64,000 nucleotides of DNA from Takakia lepidozioides (Eukaryota; Streptophyta; Takakiopsida; Takakiales; Takakiaceae). Shown in pieces: positions 48,857 through 60,289 of the stretch; positions within the stretch are counted from its first letter, which is position 1, and every line of letters begins with the position of its first letter. The notes beneath the pieces were generated by a model. It saw nothing but the letters and a program-made list of their open reading frames with translations. It was not told the origin of the DNA and ran no database searches. The stretch is from assembly GCA_030704615.1 (NCBI GenBank), contig CM060733.1:58652001-58716000 (forward strand). The letters run 5' to 3'. A program made the position numbers and the translations under genes.

Positions 48857-51800
48857 TCAAGTGTCACAGTCATCAGAATCAGTCTCGACCTCCTGTGCTA
48901 TGTCATCCACAAAGATTCTGGCCCCAGCACCACGTCTTCTACCACGGCCGTCGATGGGTGGACTCCGAGTGCCATGAACGGTCATGCTTGTTGCAAGTGC
49001 CTCCGCATAGACAGGTAGCACGCAAGACCAAGGAGGACTGGAAAGAAGTCCAAATAGGTGTGATAGCCCTGGAGGGCAAGTGGAAGCACGCGGACTCCTG
49101 CACATGTCGACAAAAACCCATTCAGAACACAATATGCAATACACAAGTCCAACGAAGATGATGTCTGTCATGTGAACTTTGCCTCAAGAAGAGTGATTCT
49201 CGATATTGAAACAACAAGCAAGCATCCACAGGTTGAACTTACTCACAGGCAAAGTCGGAGTCCAGCTCCTTGTCAGAAGTCTCCTCTGTATCAATATCAG
49301 CGGGACGGGGCTTCGGAAGGACTTGAGAAGTGTGTCCACCCAAACCCATCAGGAGGTTCTTGTAAATCTCAGCATCCCCTTCAATCCCAAAGAGATGTCG
49401 GGCACTGGCCTTGCAAGCGTGGTACGAAGCACCTGCAGTGGAATAGAATGAAGGAAGCAGACATTGAAGACACATATGGAACGGTGGGAAGTACTGAAAG
49501 TGCAAGCTGAATCAAACCTCATGAAATCCGAATGTTGAAGAGACGAACCTGTGCCCATTGACAAATCCAGAACTCTGGCGTTTGTGTAGGTGCAGCACTC
49601 CACAATCGTTTGAATGAAAGCCGGGCTCCTCTCCCTTGCCCCTCTCCAAGGAACCCCATTCCCCCTTCGCAAGCAGACGTTGCTGTCGACGTAGTTGTGG
49701 TGCATGTCATCCGTTGGAGGATCTGTCCTGTCGTCTATGAACTTGCCCCCATAAGTGATGGCGAACTCCGAAATGCCGGCCGGAGTCGTTGGTGGATGCA
49801 CTCGGACGAGACAAACAGCTTCAAACAAACGAGTCTGCGAACAACACATCCAGAAGGAACTAAGAAGCTTCAAAAATCAGGCCCCTACATATGAGTTCGA
49901 GCGACCTACACAACTCCATCCGAGAACCACCAAGAAGAGGAAGAAGAAGGCAAATTTACCATCTCTCCCGGACGATCCCCCTTCGTAAGGTACATGCTGT
50001 TCACACAATTCCATGTCTTCAGGACTCTCATGCCCGAGGCTTTCAAATAGCTGGCAAGTGCACGGCGACAGCGAACGTCGGCGGACTGTATGAGCACCAA
50101 AACACCTGCATCGGACAGGAAAAAATTGCAAAAGGAGAAAACCCACCGCCAGTAGCGCTCATCAAAAGCATTCCAACCCGGACAAGCACCCGATGGAGGG
50201 ACATCCGGGACTGCCAACCCATCAGGGATGTCCAAGATTATGAGTTCGGCTGCATATTGCTTCCCGTTCACCCAGGATTTGGTCATTTTAGCCTGCAAAC
50301 AAAATTACAATGGAATACTCAAGAGGATTGAAACGGTCCATGCCCACTGCAGAGAAGAAGCAAAAGAGAACACGCACCGTGCCGAGGAACTCTACAATCC
50401 TCTCCCACACTGGTGATGGCTCGCCCTTCTAATCAGATTTCTTGGACTCCATCATGGCAAGGAATCCGACGTTGGCCATCTCCAACCTGGTAGGGCGAAT
50501 GACCCTCGTCGGATGTTCCACTGCATGGTACGGGTCCTTGGGATCAACCACCCCCTTGTTCTTTCTCACGGATCCCCTACCATGCGGTGGAGTCTGCTGG
50601 ACATGCACCACTGGGCCAATATCTGCAACACTTCCCTGCCCTTGTGCCACCTTCCCTCTACCCCTTCCTTTCCCCACAACACCAGCAACATCTTTCCCCT
50701 TTGCCTTTCTACCTCTACCCGGGGTATCCTGAGCGGGAGGCTCCTTCTCTGCAAGAGTCCTCAAATTTCGTTCATGAATGTCGAGGTCGGCTGCTGCGGC
50801 AGTGGCTGCAATTCGCTCATTCTCTCTCCTCAAAGACACCTCCGGAGCTGGGGTCTCAGAAGGAGGGCAATCTAAATACCAACCACAAGAAGAAAGATGG
50901 TCTGGGCCCCAGTCATGCAAGATCCCAGTAGTAAACATGGTCTGATTGCCAGCAGGGACAAGCCAGAGGTCCACGAAATCTGGATGTTTGTCCAAGCAAT
51001 TCTCTTCCATGAGAACAAACTTTATGTACCTGCAGGAACAAAGACAGCCTCATTATGCAATGCAATTATTGTCTCTCAGCTTTTCCATCACACCAGGAAG
51101 ACCCCCTTAAACTGTATGCGTCACAGTACATTGCAACCACAGCACACTAAGTAGCTTGAACGGCCCAGGGTGTGCACCTGTAAAGGCATCGTTTCCAGGC
51201 TTCCTCTCCTTTTTCTTGCTGGTCAAGGTCATGTGTTCGACTGATGCCACCCTCCTTGCTGAACTCTCTAAAGAAACAAGAGTGCCACACTGTGGCTCTC
51301 CATTTCCTCATGTATGCTTCGAAGGAGACCTTCGGTGCTGTCATAGTGATGCCATAGTCAGCCAGCTGAGTATGCAGAACCGACCATGCCCTTTCTTCCA
51401 ACTGCAAAACAATTCAAATGCAAGAATGAACCCAAAAAAATCACAGCGAATGTGAGAGGCAATGGAAAGAGAAGGACAGGAAAAGAGAAAAGAAAGTGAC
51501 ACAGGAAAAGACATCACACCTAGCTCCAGTAAGTGGCCTTGTGAAGCCATGTGTCTAGCACATTGTCACTGACTGGAATGACACGCTGGGTCTTCTTCTC
51601 TTTCTCCGGCCTGGGGAACATGTGGGTATCCCTAACTGTGGGATCGGAGTTCCATATCTGTAGCCACTTCACCTTCTGTTCTGAAGACACAACGGCGGTA
51701 GACAACCTGTGTAACTTCTCCTGGGCCATCTCTGGCTTGCCAGGCTTATTATAATGGTTTTTTATCTCCAAGAGAAACTGCGATCCGAATGATGGGTCGG

Positions 51801-52947
51801 CAATTCTCAACTGCTTCACAAAAGCACTCATTATAGTCCTTCTTGTAGCGGTCATATCTTTTTGGATGTGAGTCTCAACCCCCTTTGATGTCCTTCTCTC
51901 CTCAGGGGTTGACCTGTAGTATTCCAGTTTGCCACGCTCCCCTGCATCTGCAATGTCTTGCTGCAAGGGAATGCACGAGAGTTGCATCAACCCAAGGGCA
52001 AGGGAAACAAACAGAAATAAACATGTGGAAGCATGAATATGGAAAGGGCAGATGAAGGAAGATGTATCTCACCGTGTACATGTACTCCATGAAAGCCTCG
52101 CGTGTCAACGAGTACCACGTTTCCGATGTCTTGGAGCTTTCGCACTTCTTGTACGTCTCTGCTGAAAGGATGGTCTTGAAGTTGGTCAAGGGCATCTGCC
52201 CGATCCTTTGTATCCTATACAGTGTGTGAACCAGACTCGTTTTGACATGCGATGTCTCCGTTCCTCTGCAGAATGATATCTGAAAGTCAGAATGAAATTC
52301 AAAGACTTTAATCAAAGAACCACGGAACTACAAGTGGAACTTGTAGAATGAGAAACCAACCTGTTCACATCATTCATTGCCGTCAGAAGACCCATCATGT
52401 TCCCCTCACAATCCAGCACCATCGATCGAACAGAGTAATGCCACTCTTCCTCCTGTGAGTGCAGCCTCCCAATAACAGCCATCCATGCAAGCAATCGGTG
52501 GTTCCCATCCCAAACGTGAAACATCTTCCCCGAGAATGCCTGGGTGGAAGGTTTCCTGGAGAGAAGAAGTTCAAGGATTCGTTCACCTGTCTCCAAATAG
52601 GATCCCAGGAGTCCACGATTGACTCATCCACAAGGAGCTCATTGCCTGTGGAATCCTTTGTACAAACGTAAAACACTGCGGATCCATCCAAAAACAAACT
52701 CGGCCTCTAGCTTGAGAATGTCCTTGATGAGGGGTGGTCGAACGACGGGCATGAAAACCATCCTACACAGGGGAATCTTCAACCTCCCACCCGGGGCAAG
52801 CATACTTTGCACCACAAGCTGAGAGTTTACCTTCTGACCCCCCAACATCTCAGCGGCTTTGCTTTCAAAGAACTCATCGTCAACATCAACAATGATATCC
52901 GTCCCCAGCCCCGAAGGGATCTCCTCCGCCACACTTTGCATCTTCTC
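48857..52947 (-). pseudogene. ParB-like / DNA-methyltransferase-like fusion protein of the MULE (disrupted)
   Basis: Exons (minus strand): 52947-52361, 52265-52073, 51960-51520, 51401-51178, 51029-50378, 50292-49960, 49834-49549, 49432-49247, 49068-48857. All joins agree in phase, giving about 1,040 codons. The first exon contains KMFHVWDGNHRLLAWMAVIG, the DGNHR motif typical of the ParB/sulfiredoxin-like fold. The middle exons are helical and unrecognised. ELIILDIPDGLAVPD (exon 50292-49960) sits where motif IV (DPPY/W) is expected. WRGARERSPAFIQTIVECC and ARVLDLSMGTGASYHACKAS give the SAM-binding motif I, with FGIEGDAEIYKNLL after it. The order IV then I is that of beta-class N6-adenine/N4-cytosine methyltransferases, and ParB-methyltransferase fusions are known from phages and bacteria. 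Damage: TAG codons at 51,520 and near 50,428, with coding continuing (KGEPSPVWERIVEFLGT) after the second, and single-base frameshifts near 52,690 and 52,606. Confidence 0.7.
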
Positions 52948-53040
52948 CTGCAGGGTTGTCCATTCAAATTGATATAAGAGTGAGGCATGAGACGATGGTG
53001 TTTGAGCATGGCAAACAGGCCATGTGTGGAAGAAAAGGTG

Positions 53041-54994
53041 AGCTCAAACAGTGTGCGTTGACGCACACTGTTTGAGCTGCAAGGTAAGTGTTCATTGAAC
53101 CTCAATGAGAAGCCCTTAGTGGCCGATTTTCAGATGGAAAAAAAGAAAATGTAAGCTCAAACAGTGTGAGTTGACGCACACTGTTTGGGCTGCAAGGTAA
53201 GTGTTCAGTGAACCTCAGAGACATGCCACATAAGTGTTCATTGAACCTCAGAGACATGCCAGGTAGGTATTCATTGAACCTCAAAGAGAAGCCCTTAGTG
53301 GCCGATTTTCAAATGACAAAGGCAATGACAAGGTGAGCTCAAACAGTGTGCGTTGACGCACACTGTTTGAGCTGCCAGGTAAGTGTTCATTGAACCGCAG
53401 ACACATGCCTTGTATTGCCGAATTTCACAGGGGAAGAACAGTGACAAGGTGTGCTCAAACAGTGTGCGGCAACGCACACTGTTTGAGCTGCCACGTAAGT
53501 GATGATTGATCCTCAAATACAAACCCTATGTGGCCGATTTTCAGATGACAAATGCAATGACATGGTGATCTCAAACAGTGTGCGTTGACGCACACTGTTT
53601 GAGCTGTCAGGTAAGTGATGATTGAACCTCAAATACAAACCCTATGTGGCCGATTTTCAGATGACAAATGCAATGACATGGTGAGCTCAAACAGTGTGCG
53701 TTGACACACATTGTTTGAGCTGCCAGGTAAGTGATGATTGAACCTCAAATACAAACCCTATGTGGCCGATTTTCAGATGACAAATGCAATGACATGGTGA
53801 GCTCAAACAGTGTGCGTTGACGCACATTGTTTGAGCTGCCAGGTAATTGATGATTGAACCTCAAATACAAACCCTATGTGGCCGATTTTCAGATGACAAA
53901 TGCAATGACATGGTGAGCTCAAACAGTGTGCGTTGACGCACACTGTTTGAGCTGCCAGGTAAGTGATGATTGAACCTCAAATACAAACCCTATGTGGCCG
54001 ATTTTCAGATGACAAATGCAATGACATGGTGAGCTCAAACAGTGTGCGTTGACGCACACTGTTTGAGCTGCCAGGTAAGTGATGATTGAACCTCAAATAC
54101 AAACCCTATGTGACCGATTTTCAGATGACAAATGCAATGACATGGTGAGCTCAAATAGTGTGCGTTGACGCACACTGTTTGAGCTGCCAGGTAAGTGATG
54201 ATTGAACCTCAAATACAAACCCTATGTGGCCGATTTTCAGATGACAAATGCAATGATATGGTCAGCTCAAACAGTGTGCGTTGACGCACACTGTTTGAGC
54301 TGCCACGTAAGTGATGATTGATCCTCAAATACATGCCGTTTGTGGCCGTTTTTCAGATGAAAAAACAATGACAAGGTGGGCTCAAACAGTGTACGCCAAC
54401 GCACACTGTTTGAGCTGCCAGATAAGTGTTCATCGGTCCTCAGAGACATGCCCTATGTGGCCGATTTTCAAATGAAAAAGGCAATGATAAGGGTAGCTCA
54501 AACAGTGTGCGCCAACGCACACTGTTTGAGCTGCCAGGTAAGTGATGATTGATCCTCAAATACAAACCGTATGTGGCCGATTTTCAGATGACAAATGCAA
54601 TGACATGGTGAGCTCAAACAGTGTGCGTTGACGCACACTGTTTGAGCTGCCAGGTAAGTGATGATTGATCCTCAAATACATGCCGTTTGTGGCCGTTTTT
54701 CAGATGAAAAAACAATGACAAGGTGGGCTCAAACAGTGTGCGCCAACGCACACTGTTTGAGCTGCAAAAAGTGGAGAATTGAACCGGGCATAGTGGCCCT
54801 ATCTGGCTGTTTTTCACACCATCAACCAAGTAAAATGCGGGGCTCAAACAGTGTGCGTCAATGCACACTGTTTCAGCATCCAATTTGTGGTGGATTTAAC
54901 CTACCATAGTTCCCGAATTTGGTCGTTTCAGACATCAACAAGCCAGCAAAATGGAAGGCTCAAACAGTGTGTGTCAACGCACACTGTTTGAGCT
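53041..54994. repeat. Array of 17 palindromes of 38 bp at a 115-116 bp period
   Basis: Each unit has arms AGCTCAAACAGTGTGCGT and its exact complement around a 2-nt centre (TG in the commonest form). Starts: 53041, 53154, 53336, 53452, 53568, 53684, 53800, 53916, 54032, 54148, 54264, 54379, 54495, 54611, 54726, 54841, 54957. From the third on, the step is 115-116 bp throughout. Most linkers share CTGCCAGGTAAGTGATGATT, then CCTCAAATACAAACC, then TGTGGCCGATTTTCAGATGA. The last linkers diverge strongly while the step is kept. The gap of 182 bp between units 2 and 3 equals one step plus a 66-bp partial linker duplication. The array lies between the two genes of the MULE. It is not a CRISPR array: the spacers are repeats themselves and the host is a plant. 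Confidence 0.95.
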
Positions 54995-55118
54995 TCTTGT
55001 TCGCGGTTGATGCAACCTGGCAGAGATGCCGTGTGTAGACTATGTTCATATCGAAATAGAATCTCAACTTGGGTTCACATCAGCAATGAAGCACAAAGGT
55101 GGGTTTCAAAGATTGAAC

Positions 55119-55518
55119 CTTTTTTTTTTGCTGCTCTGAAAGACTCCCCAATCGTCGGGGACCCTTTGCGCTTCGGACTGCTCTCCACGCCTCTCATGTT
55201 CTGGAGCATCTCCCCCATCCTCTCTTCCACTATTAGGTTCTTCGTGAGGCCAGCGTCAACATCATCTTCGGCGTCTGCCTCTCCCTCGGATGCAGTGTCC
55301 TCCTCATCTGTTCTTGGAACTATGGCAGGCTGCTGTTCTTCCCCGGATTCCTGCTCTTCCATCGCCGAACTTTGCTCTTTGCCCTCTTCTTCCGCCTTTT
55401 CCTCTTCGGCCACTCTTTCCATCCTCATTCTATATCTGGCTCTATTCCTGTTTCTAGAGCTCGTGAAGTATAATGACTTCCTTCTCTTCCTCCTCCGCTG
55501 GAAACAAGGGCTCCCCAC
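55119..55518 (-). CDS. Acidic/basic low-complexity protein, probable first exon of the methyltransferase-like gene
   Basis: The open frame starts MGSPCFQRRRKRRKSLYF, containing a basic cluster fit for nuclear import. It continues through a Glu-rich stretch (VAEEEKAEEEGKEQSSAMEE), and reaches GESFRAAKKK before an AAG/GTTCAA donor in a run of ten A. If spliced to the exon at 52,947, the palindrome array would be inside intron 1. The joining phase does not close as written (phase 1 against phase 0), so either another small exon exists, the A-run has a length error, or this is an independent gene. Confidence 0.45.
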
Positions 55519-56392
55519 GATGCCTCTAGAGCTCTCCAGTTTGACGTTTGCAACAAGGGTTGCTATTGCATGTAACCAAAATCAAAATTGGACATTGTCA
55601 ACCGTATTTGGATGCGGGTGTTGTTATTGTGTGCGAACGGAATTCATCCATTTCGGCGTCTTTGTATTATTCAAGAAATAAAGTGCTAGAAAATATGTAC
55701 ATACGTTGCATGTACTTGTGATATATGTCAGATGTACTTCGCCGCCTGCCAATATATGGCGGCCTTCTTGCATGGTTTCAAATTCGGAAGTGCCGTAGAA
55801 ATCTAATGCTAGTTCAATTTGGAGCAGTTCTTGCAGATTCGCCATAAATGTTGTGCTTCACATATGCATCCACGTGTTTCGTACTGCCTGCCCTGTGCTT
55901 TGCATTTTGCCATCATCGTCGCCATGGGGTCATTCGGTATAAAGGGTTGTGTCGGAAATGATCTTGTGTTGCACACATCCGTGCGAGGTGACTCTTGGAG
56001 TGTCAGTGTTTGTGCTGTGCTCTTCTGGCACGGCACGACCTCATTACATTCGGGGTCTTCCTGTTTACTGCTCTCCAGGGTTGTTGCCGTCTTTCCATAA
56101 AGGATGGTTTCATGTCATGTTCAGGGTTTGTTTTTCATCCAAAAACAGCACGGCTTCTTGTGGCTTCCTGTATTTGAAAACAGTTTTTCTAGTTGGTGTC
56201 TCTCAGCGTGGTTATCTCCGAAGTTCAGTGCATGTCATTCCTGCATCCTTTTGATGCATCGCCCGCAGCCTTTGGGTTAGTGCTACCCTTGTTGACCTCA
56301 ATTTTTTTGTGGTGGATCCCCTTTCGAGAATTGCGGGCTATCAATTCGGGGATTCCGTTGTGAATCGAAAGTTTCGGTCAGCGTAGGAAAAC
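55519..56392. promoter_or_regulatory. Divergent promoter region of the MULE
   Basis: About 870 bp separate the two diverging coding regions. A TATAAAGG at 55,938-55,945 on the plus strand could serve the transposase gene with a long leader. No equally clear box was seen for the minus strand. Confidence 0.3.
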
Positions 56393-59300
56393 ATGTCCAG
56401 GGACAGAGATAGACTAGCCCGATTTCATTCCAATGCAGGTAGTCTTCCACTGACTGCCACTGCAGACGACGATGGGTTTGCAGTTGTTCATGAGGATGAG
56501 CTGGTTACAGTGTTCCCACTGGAATTGGGTTCTCTGCTTGTTCAAAAAGAGGTGTATGACGAGGATGGGAATTTGGATTCTGGACATTTGGAGAAACCAT
56601 TGGTTGGCGAGTGTGGAAGGAAGTGGAGAGTCCTTCCAGGCACATACCGTGTCCTTGGAAAAGAGAGAAGACAATCAGCAGGATCAGTCATTACCCCTGG
56701 AACTGCAGCATCGGTCGTGCAGCAAAAGGGCACAGTTCATGTGAAACAAGAGGTGAGCACATCCACTACATTCGTGACTCTTTCAGACTCGTCCTCGGAG
56801 GATGTTTCTGAGATTCCTCCGCCAGTGCAGACTCCATTCTTGGATGAATCCGAATTGCAAGAGATAACGAGTGTCATTCCAAAATTGAAAGCCCTCGCAG
56901 GGGTGCCTGGGTGCAAGAGCGAGCTGCGTTTTGTTGATTGGGAGTCCCTTCGTGTGCAGCGGGTTCAATACGTGCCAGCAGAGTTTGATGGGGACATCTT
57001 GTTTGAGCTCAACCCTCCCACGTCTTCCAATGGACTGGCTGGGCTTCTGCAGGGCATGGACAAGAAACATGACGGACACCCTTGGTGCAGGACAAAAACG
57101 TCAAACATCCACAACGACATTGGATTGAAATTTCGAAGGTCGGTTTGCGTTGGGCATTGCAAGTGCCTGAATATATCTTGCCCTCGCCTGAGAAACAGCG
57201 CTCAACCAAACGAAAGTGAGTGGGAAGGTGTGCCCTTGAATCCTTTCACCCCAGGACTTGCCCCTCCCAAGACCAATACTTTTGTGTGCAGGTTCTGCAA
57301 ACTTTCCCCGTCTTGTGTTTCTGTGTGCCACGCTCGTATGTACCAGGTGGCACACCGATGCAAGACAATGACTCGTGCCTGCATTCATATGGGTGCACAC
57401 GAGCATCCTGTGTCCAAAGGAAGTTGCAGGGATAGCGTGGACATCGCTAGAAATCTGCTGAAGCAGGAGTTCCACAATGCCCCTTGTGCAACACCTTCTG
57501 CTATAGCGCTTGCAGCTAGCAAGGCTTTCCTGGAAAAACACATATTGGATGAAGGGGATTCGACACAACCAATGCTGGATGCAGATTCGCTTGATGCAGT
57601 GATGGACCATTTCTCCGTGTTGAGCTCTCCCAATATTCGAAACCAGGTGAATGCACTCAGAGTCGGCACAGGCACTGCTGGATTCATGGACAACATTATG
57701 GACCTCAAACGGAGAAGTCGCTATGAATTCATTCAAAACAGTATCTTCCCTGGCCAGGGCTCATCCAAGGTGTATTTGTTCAAGATGTCCGCAGTGGGCG
57801 AAGGCAGTGGTGTGAGCATTGTCCGCCGAATGCAACCTGGAGGAGATTTGGCTAAATGTTGGTTGATGTTTGATCACTGCAAACGGGTGAAGGGTTGGAC
57901 AACCATGGCGTGCCATGTGTATGATCCAGCGTACCAGCGTGTGCTCTCAATAGCAATTTGTGATATGCAGTCGGAGGACACTGAATCCCAGATGCTCATG
58001 TGGAATTCGCTCCTGGCCGTCATGCAGCGCAATGGAATACAGAACACAAATTTTGCGGGCTTCATGGCTGATAGTGCACAGGCAAATTTCAATGCAGTGC
58101 GGCGCGTGTTTGGTTCGGGGGATCCTAAGGTCCCAATGGAAAATAAGGAGCGCACATGCCTCTTCCATTGGAGTCAATCTCTGGCACGTCATACAAAGCG
58201 GTGCATTCGCCCTGACCTTCAGTTGGAGCACAGAAGGCTCTGTCTCAAGTACAAAAATGCCAACTCAATGGGAGAAGCTGAGAGCACTTACCAAGCAATC
58301 CGGGCTTGGTGGTTCTCCTCTGGTGCTGCTACTGGTATCCACCTGAAGGAGTTGGAGGACTGGTTGGTTTTCTGGCACTTCAGATACAGACAGTGGGGAG
58401 CTTTCATGACGACGGTAAGCCTCTTGAATCCCAAAATCAGAAATTTTGCATCGTGCCTCTTCATTTGGGGTTCTTGGATTGTCGCTTGCAGAACCTCTTC
58501 CATTTCCTTTCCTTCCTCACATTTCCATGCAATGCCTCATGCAGGACATGTCCTTGGAGGACTTGGCCGACATGCCATCCTGTAATTTGGCGGAGACTGT
58601 TCATAACGCCTGGATGCAGCAATCTACCAAAGCAGGTCGTGACTTGTATGTGGCCACTGCTGATGACATGGTGCGGGCACTCACACAACAAACCAGGTAC
58701 CGCAATTTTCTGATGGGACGGGGTGGAGGCAAGGGCCCCGGTACGACTTTGTTGATGCTAAGGGCTGCGAGTAGGTCCGGAGACCCATCCAAGATGGCCA
58801 GAGCTCTGAACAGGTGCACTGAAGGCTCCCCTTTGCAATCCAGGCTCCCTCATTTGGAAGGCGAGGAAAGATTTGGATCATGCAAAAGGAAATTGAACAC
58901 TCTTCCAGGTTCAGATGGAGATTCCCATCGCCCAGACAGGGTCAATTTCTCTGTGCCAAAGGTGTCTCCAGTGCAGACTAAGTCGTGTGCCGGCCCCTTC
59001 CCAGGTGGGTCCTCCTCCTGTGGAGCAGGTGCAGAACATGCAAGCACAGCAGCAGGAATCCCATTGGAGGAGGTGGTGGCCATGGTGCAGGAATCTGATT
59101 GCATTGATAGTGAGTGGCATATAGAACGCACCCCACCAGGATCTAGAGTTGCTTGCATGGCAATTCGGACCCCCTCTTTCAAGAAATGCAAATCAAAAAT
59201 ATGCAAAGGCTCCAGGGGGACTCCAGCTCCAACATTCACAGGGTTGTTCCGACCTTATCATAGTGGGGAGTCAAAGGACCACAAGTTCTGGTTCTGCCCA

Positions 59301-59957
59301 GACGATATGGCACGATGCGTCAAGGGAACAGTTCGTCCTTCGGTGATAATGAAACCCCCTCCCCCCGCAATTTGGCCTGTGAAACTTGGGACGTCGCTGT
59401 CAACAACCGAGATAAGCATGCTGGAGGAGGGAGGGTTTTGTCTTGCACGATCCCGAGTGGTGTCCTTGTGCACTGTCGGCACAGATGTGCCACAAGCTGC
59501 GGCAATGCCTCCACCCGGTGCCGACTCCCACCCAACAAAAAGAGATGGAAAAACAGTGCGTCGTGTCGCTTCGGGTGCAGATCACGAATGCAAGATGGAA
59601 TCGGCTAGAATTTTGCAGGCTCGGGTGGCTCGTATCACCGAAGTCCCTGCCCCGGGGTATGGACGGATTTACACAGTGCTGTCTATTGGCTCAGTTCTTC
59701 ATGGCAAAGAATATCAGGTTACCGTGGGGAATTTCCCTACTTGCACTTGTCCGGATTTTGTAACGATGCGTGAGGGCGCTCTCGGCATGAGAGGGAAGTG
59801 GGTCCCCTGCAAGCATCAATATTACATATACCTTGTAATTATGTGTTGCGACGGTAAGAGAGACCAATTCATTCACCAAGCCACACTAGGCTACGGAGAA
59901 GTCATCACCCTTCTGCAGCGGGACACCTCACGTAGGGCTCCGCCAAATTCTCTTTGA
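56393..59957 (+). CDS. MULE transposase with SWIM zinc finger, intact
   Basis: Two exons, 56393-58414 and 58545-59957, joined in phase by a 130-bp intron (ACG/GTAAGC donor, CATGCAG acceptor), give 1,144 residues without a stop or shift. The N-terminal 150 residues are Ser/acid-rich (FVTLSDSSSEDVSEI). A cysteine-rich zone follows (SVCVGHCKCLNISCP, then FVCRFCKLSPSCVSVC), likely zinc-binding. The RNase H-like catalytic region carries LMFDHCKRVKGWTTMACH with D494, GFMADSAQANFNAVRRVF with D560, and the MULE-type CLFHW (C589, H592); I could not fix the third acidic residue. The second exon ends with a SWIM finger: C1074-x-C1076 in FPTCTCPDFV and C1096-K-H1098 in WVPCKHQYYI. MULE transposases bind the element ends and cut them, producing 9-bp duplications, which fits the flanks. 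The ATG is the first in frame. Confidence 0.85.
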
Positions 59958-60289
59958 ACACATACGAGCCATGCCCGTTTCCCATGCTGGTTTCAAGGTT
60001 ACCGTGTGAAGACTTTGCATTTAGGACAAACACATACATTTCGTTCACGGAACCAGGGCAAATGCACATGCCATTCATTGTAAGCGTCTATCTGTGAATT
60101 GAAATAAAGTGTGTCAATCATTCTGAGCTCAATTGCCATATTTTCATATTCCTCTTTTTGTGCAGGCATTGCAGACATGGTGCATGGTGGCCCCCTTTGT
60201 TTTGTCCACGGTAATAGGCCCTCTTCTTGCAATCCTCGCTTATAGGACCTGCTTCTCCAGCAGATTTGTGCCGCTCACCCTTCCTTGAA

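Noticed and set aside
49349-49450. Continuous ORF through the intron between the two methyltransferase motif I exons
   Set aside because: The continuous reading destroys the MGTG-ASY motif. Splicing from the donor at 49,548 to the acceptor at 49,433 restores it in phase.
53041-54994. CRISPR array
   Set aside because: Regular palindromic repeats with near-constant spacing look CRISPR-like. However, the spacers are themselves repeated, the unit is longer than usual, there are no cas genes, and the setting is a plant transposon.
55007-55681. 224-codon plus-strand ORF, Ser/Leu-rich
   Set aside because: It is opposite the Glu-rich exon at 55,119-55,518; Glu/Lys codons read in reverse give Ser/Leu/Phe runs.
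59999-60232. 77-codon minus-strand ORF near the right end of the MULE
   Set aside because: It has a CPKC pair, but no family match, splice context or conservation argument.
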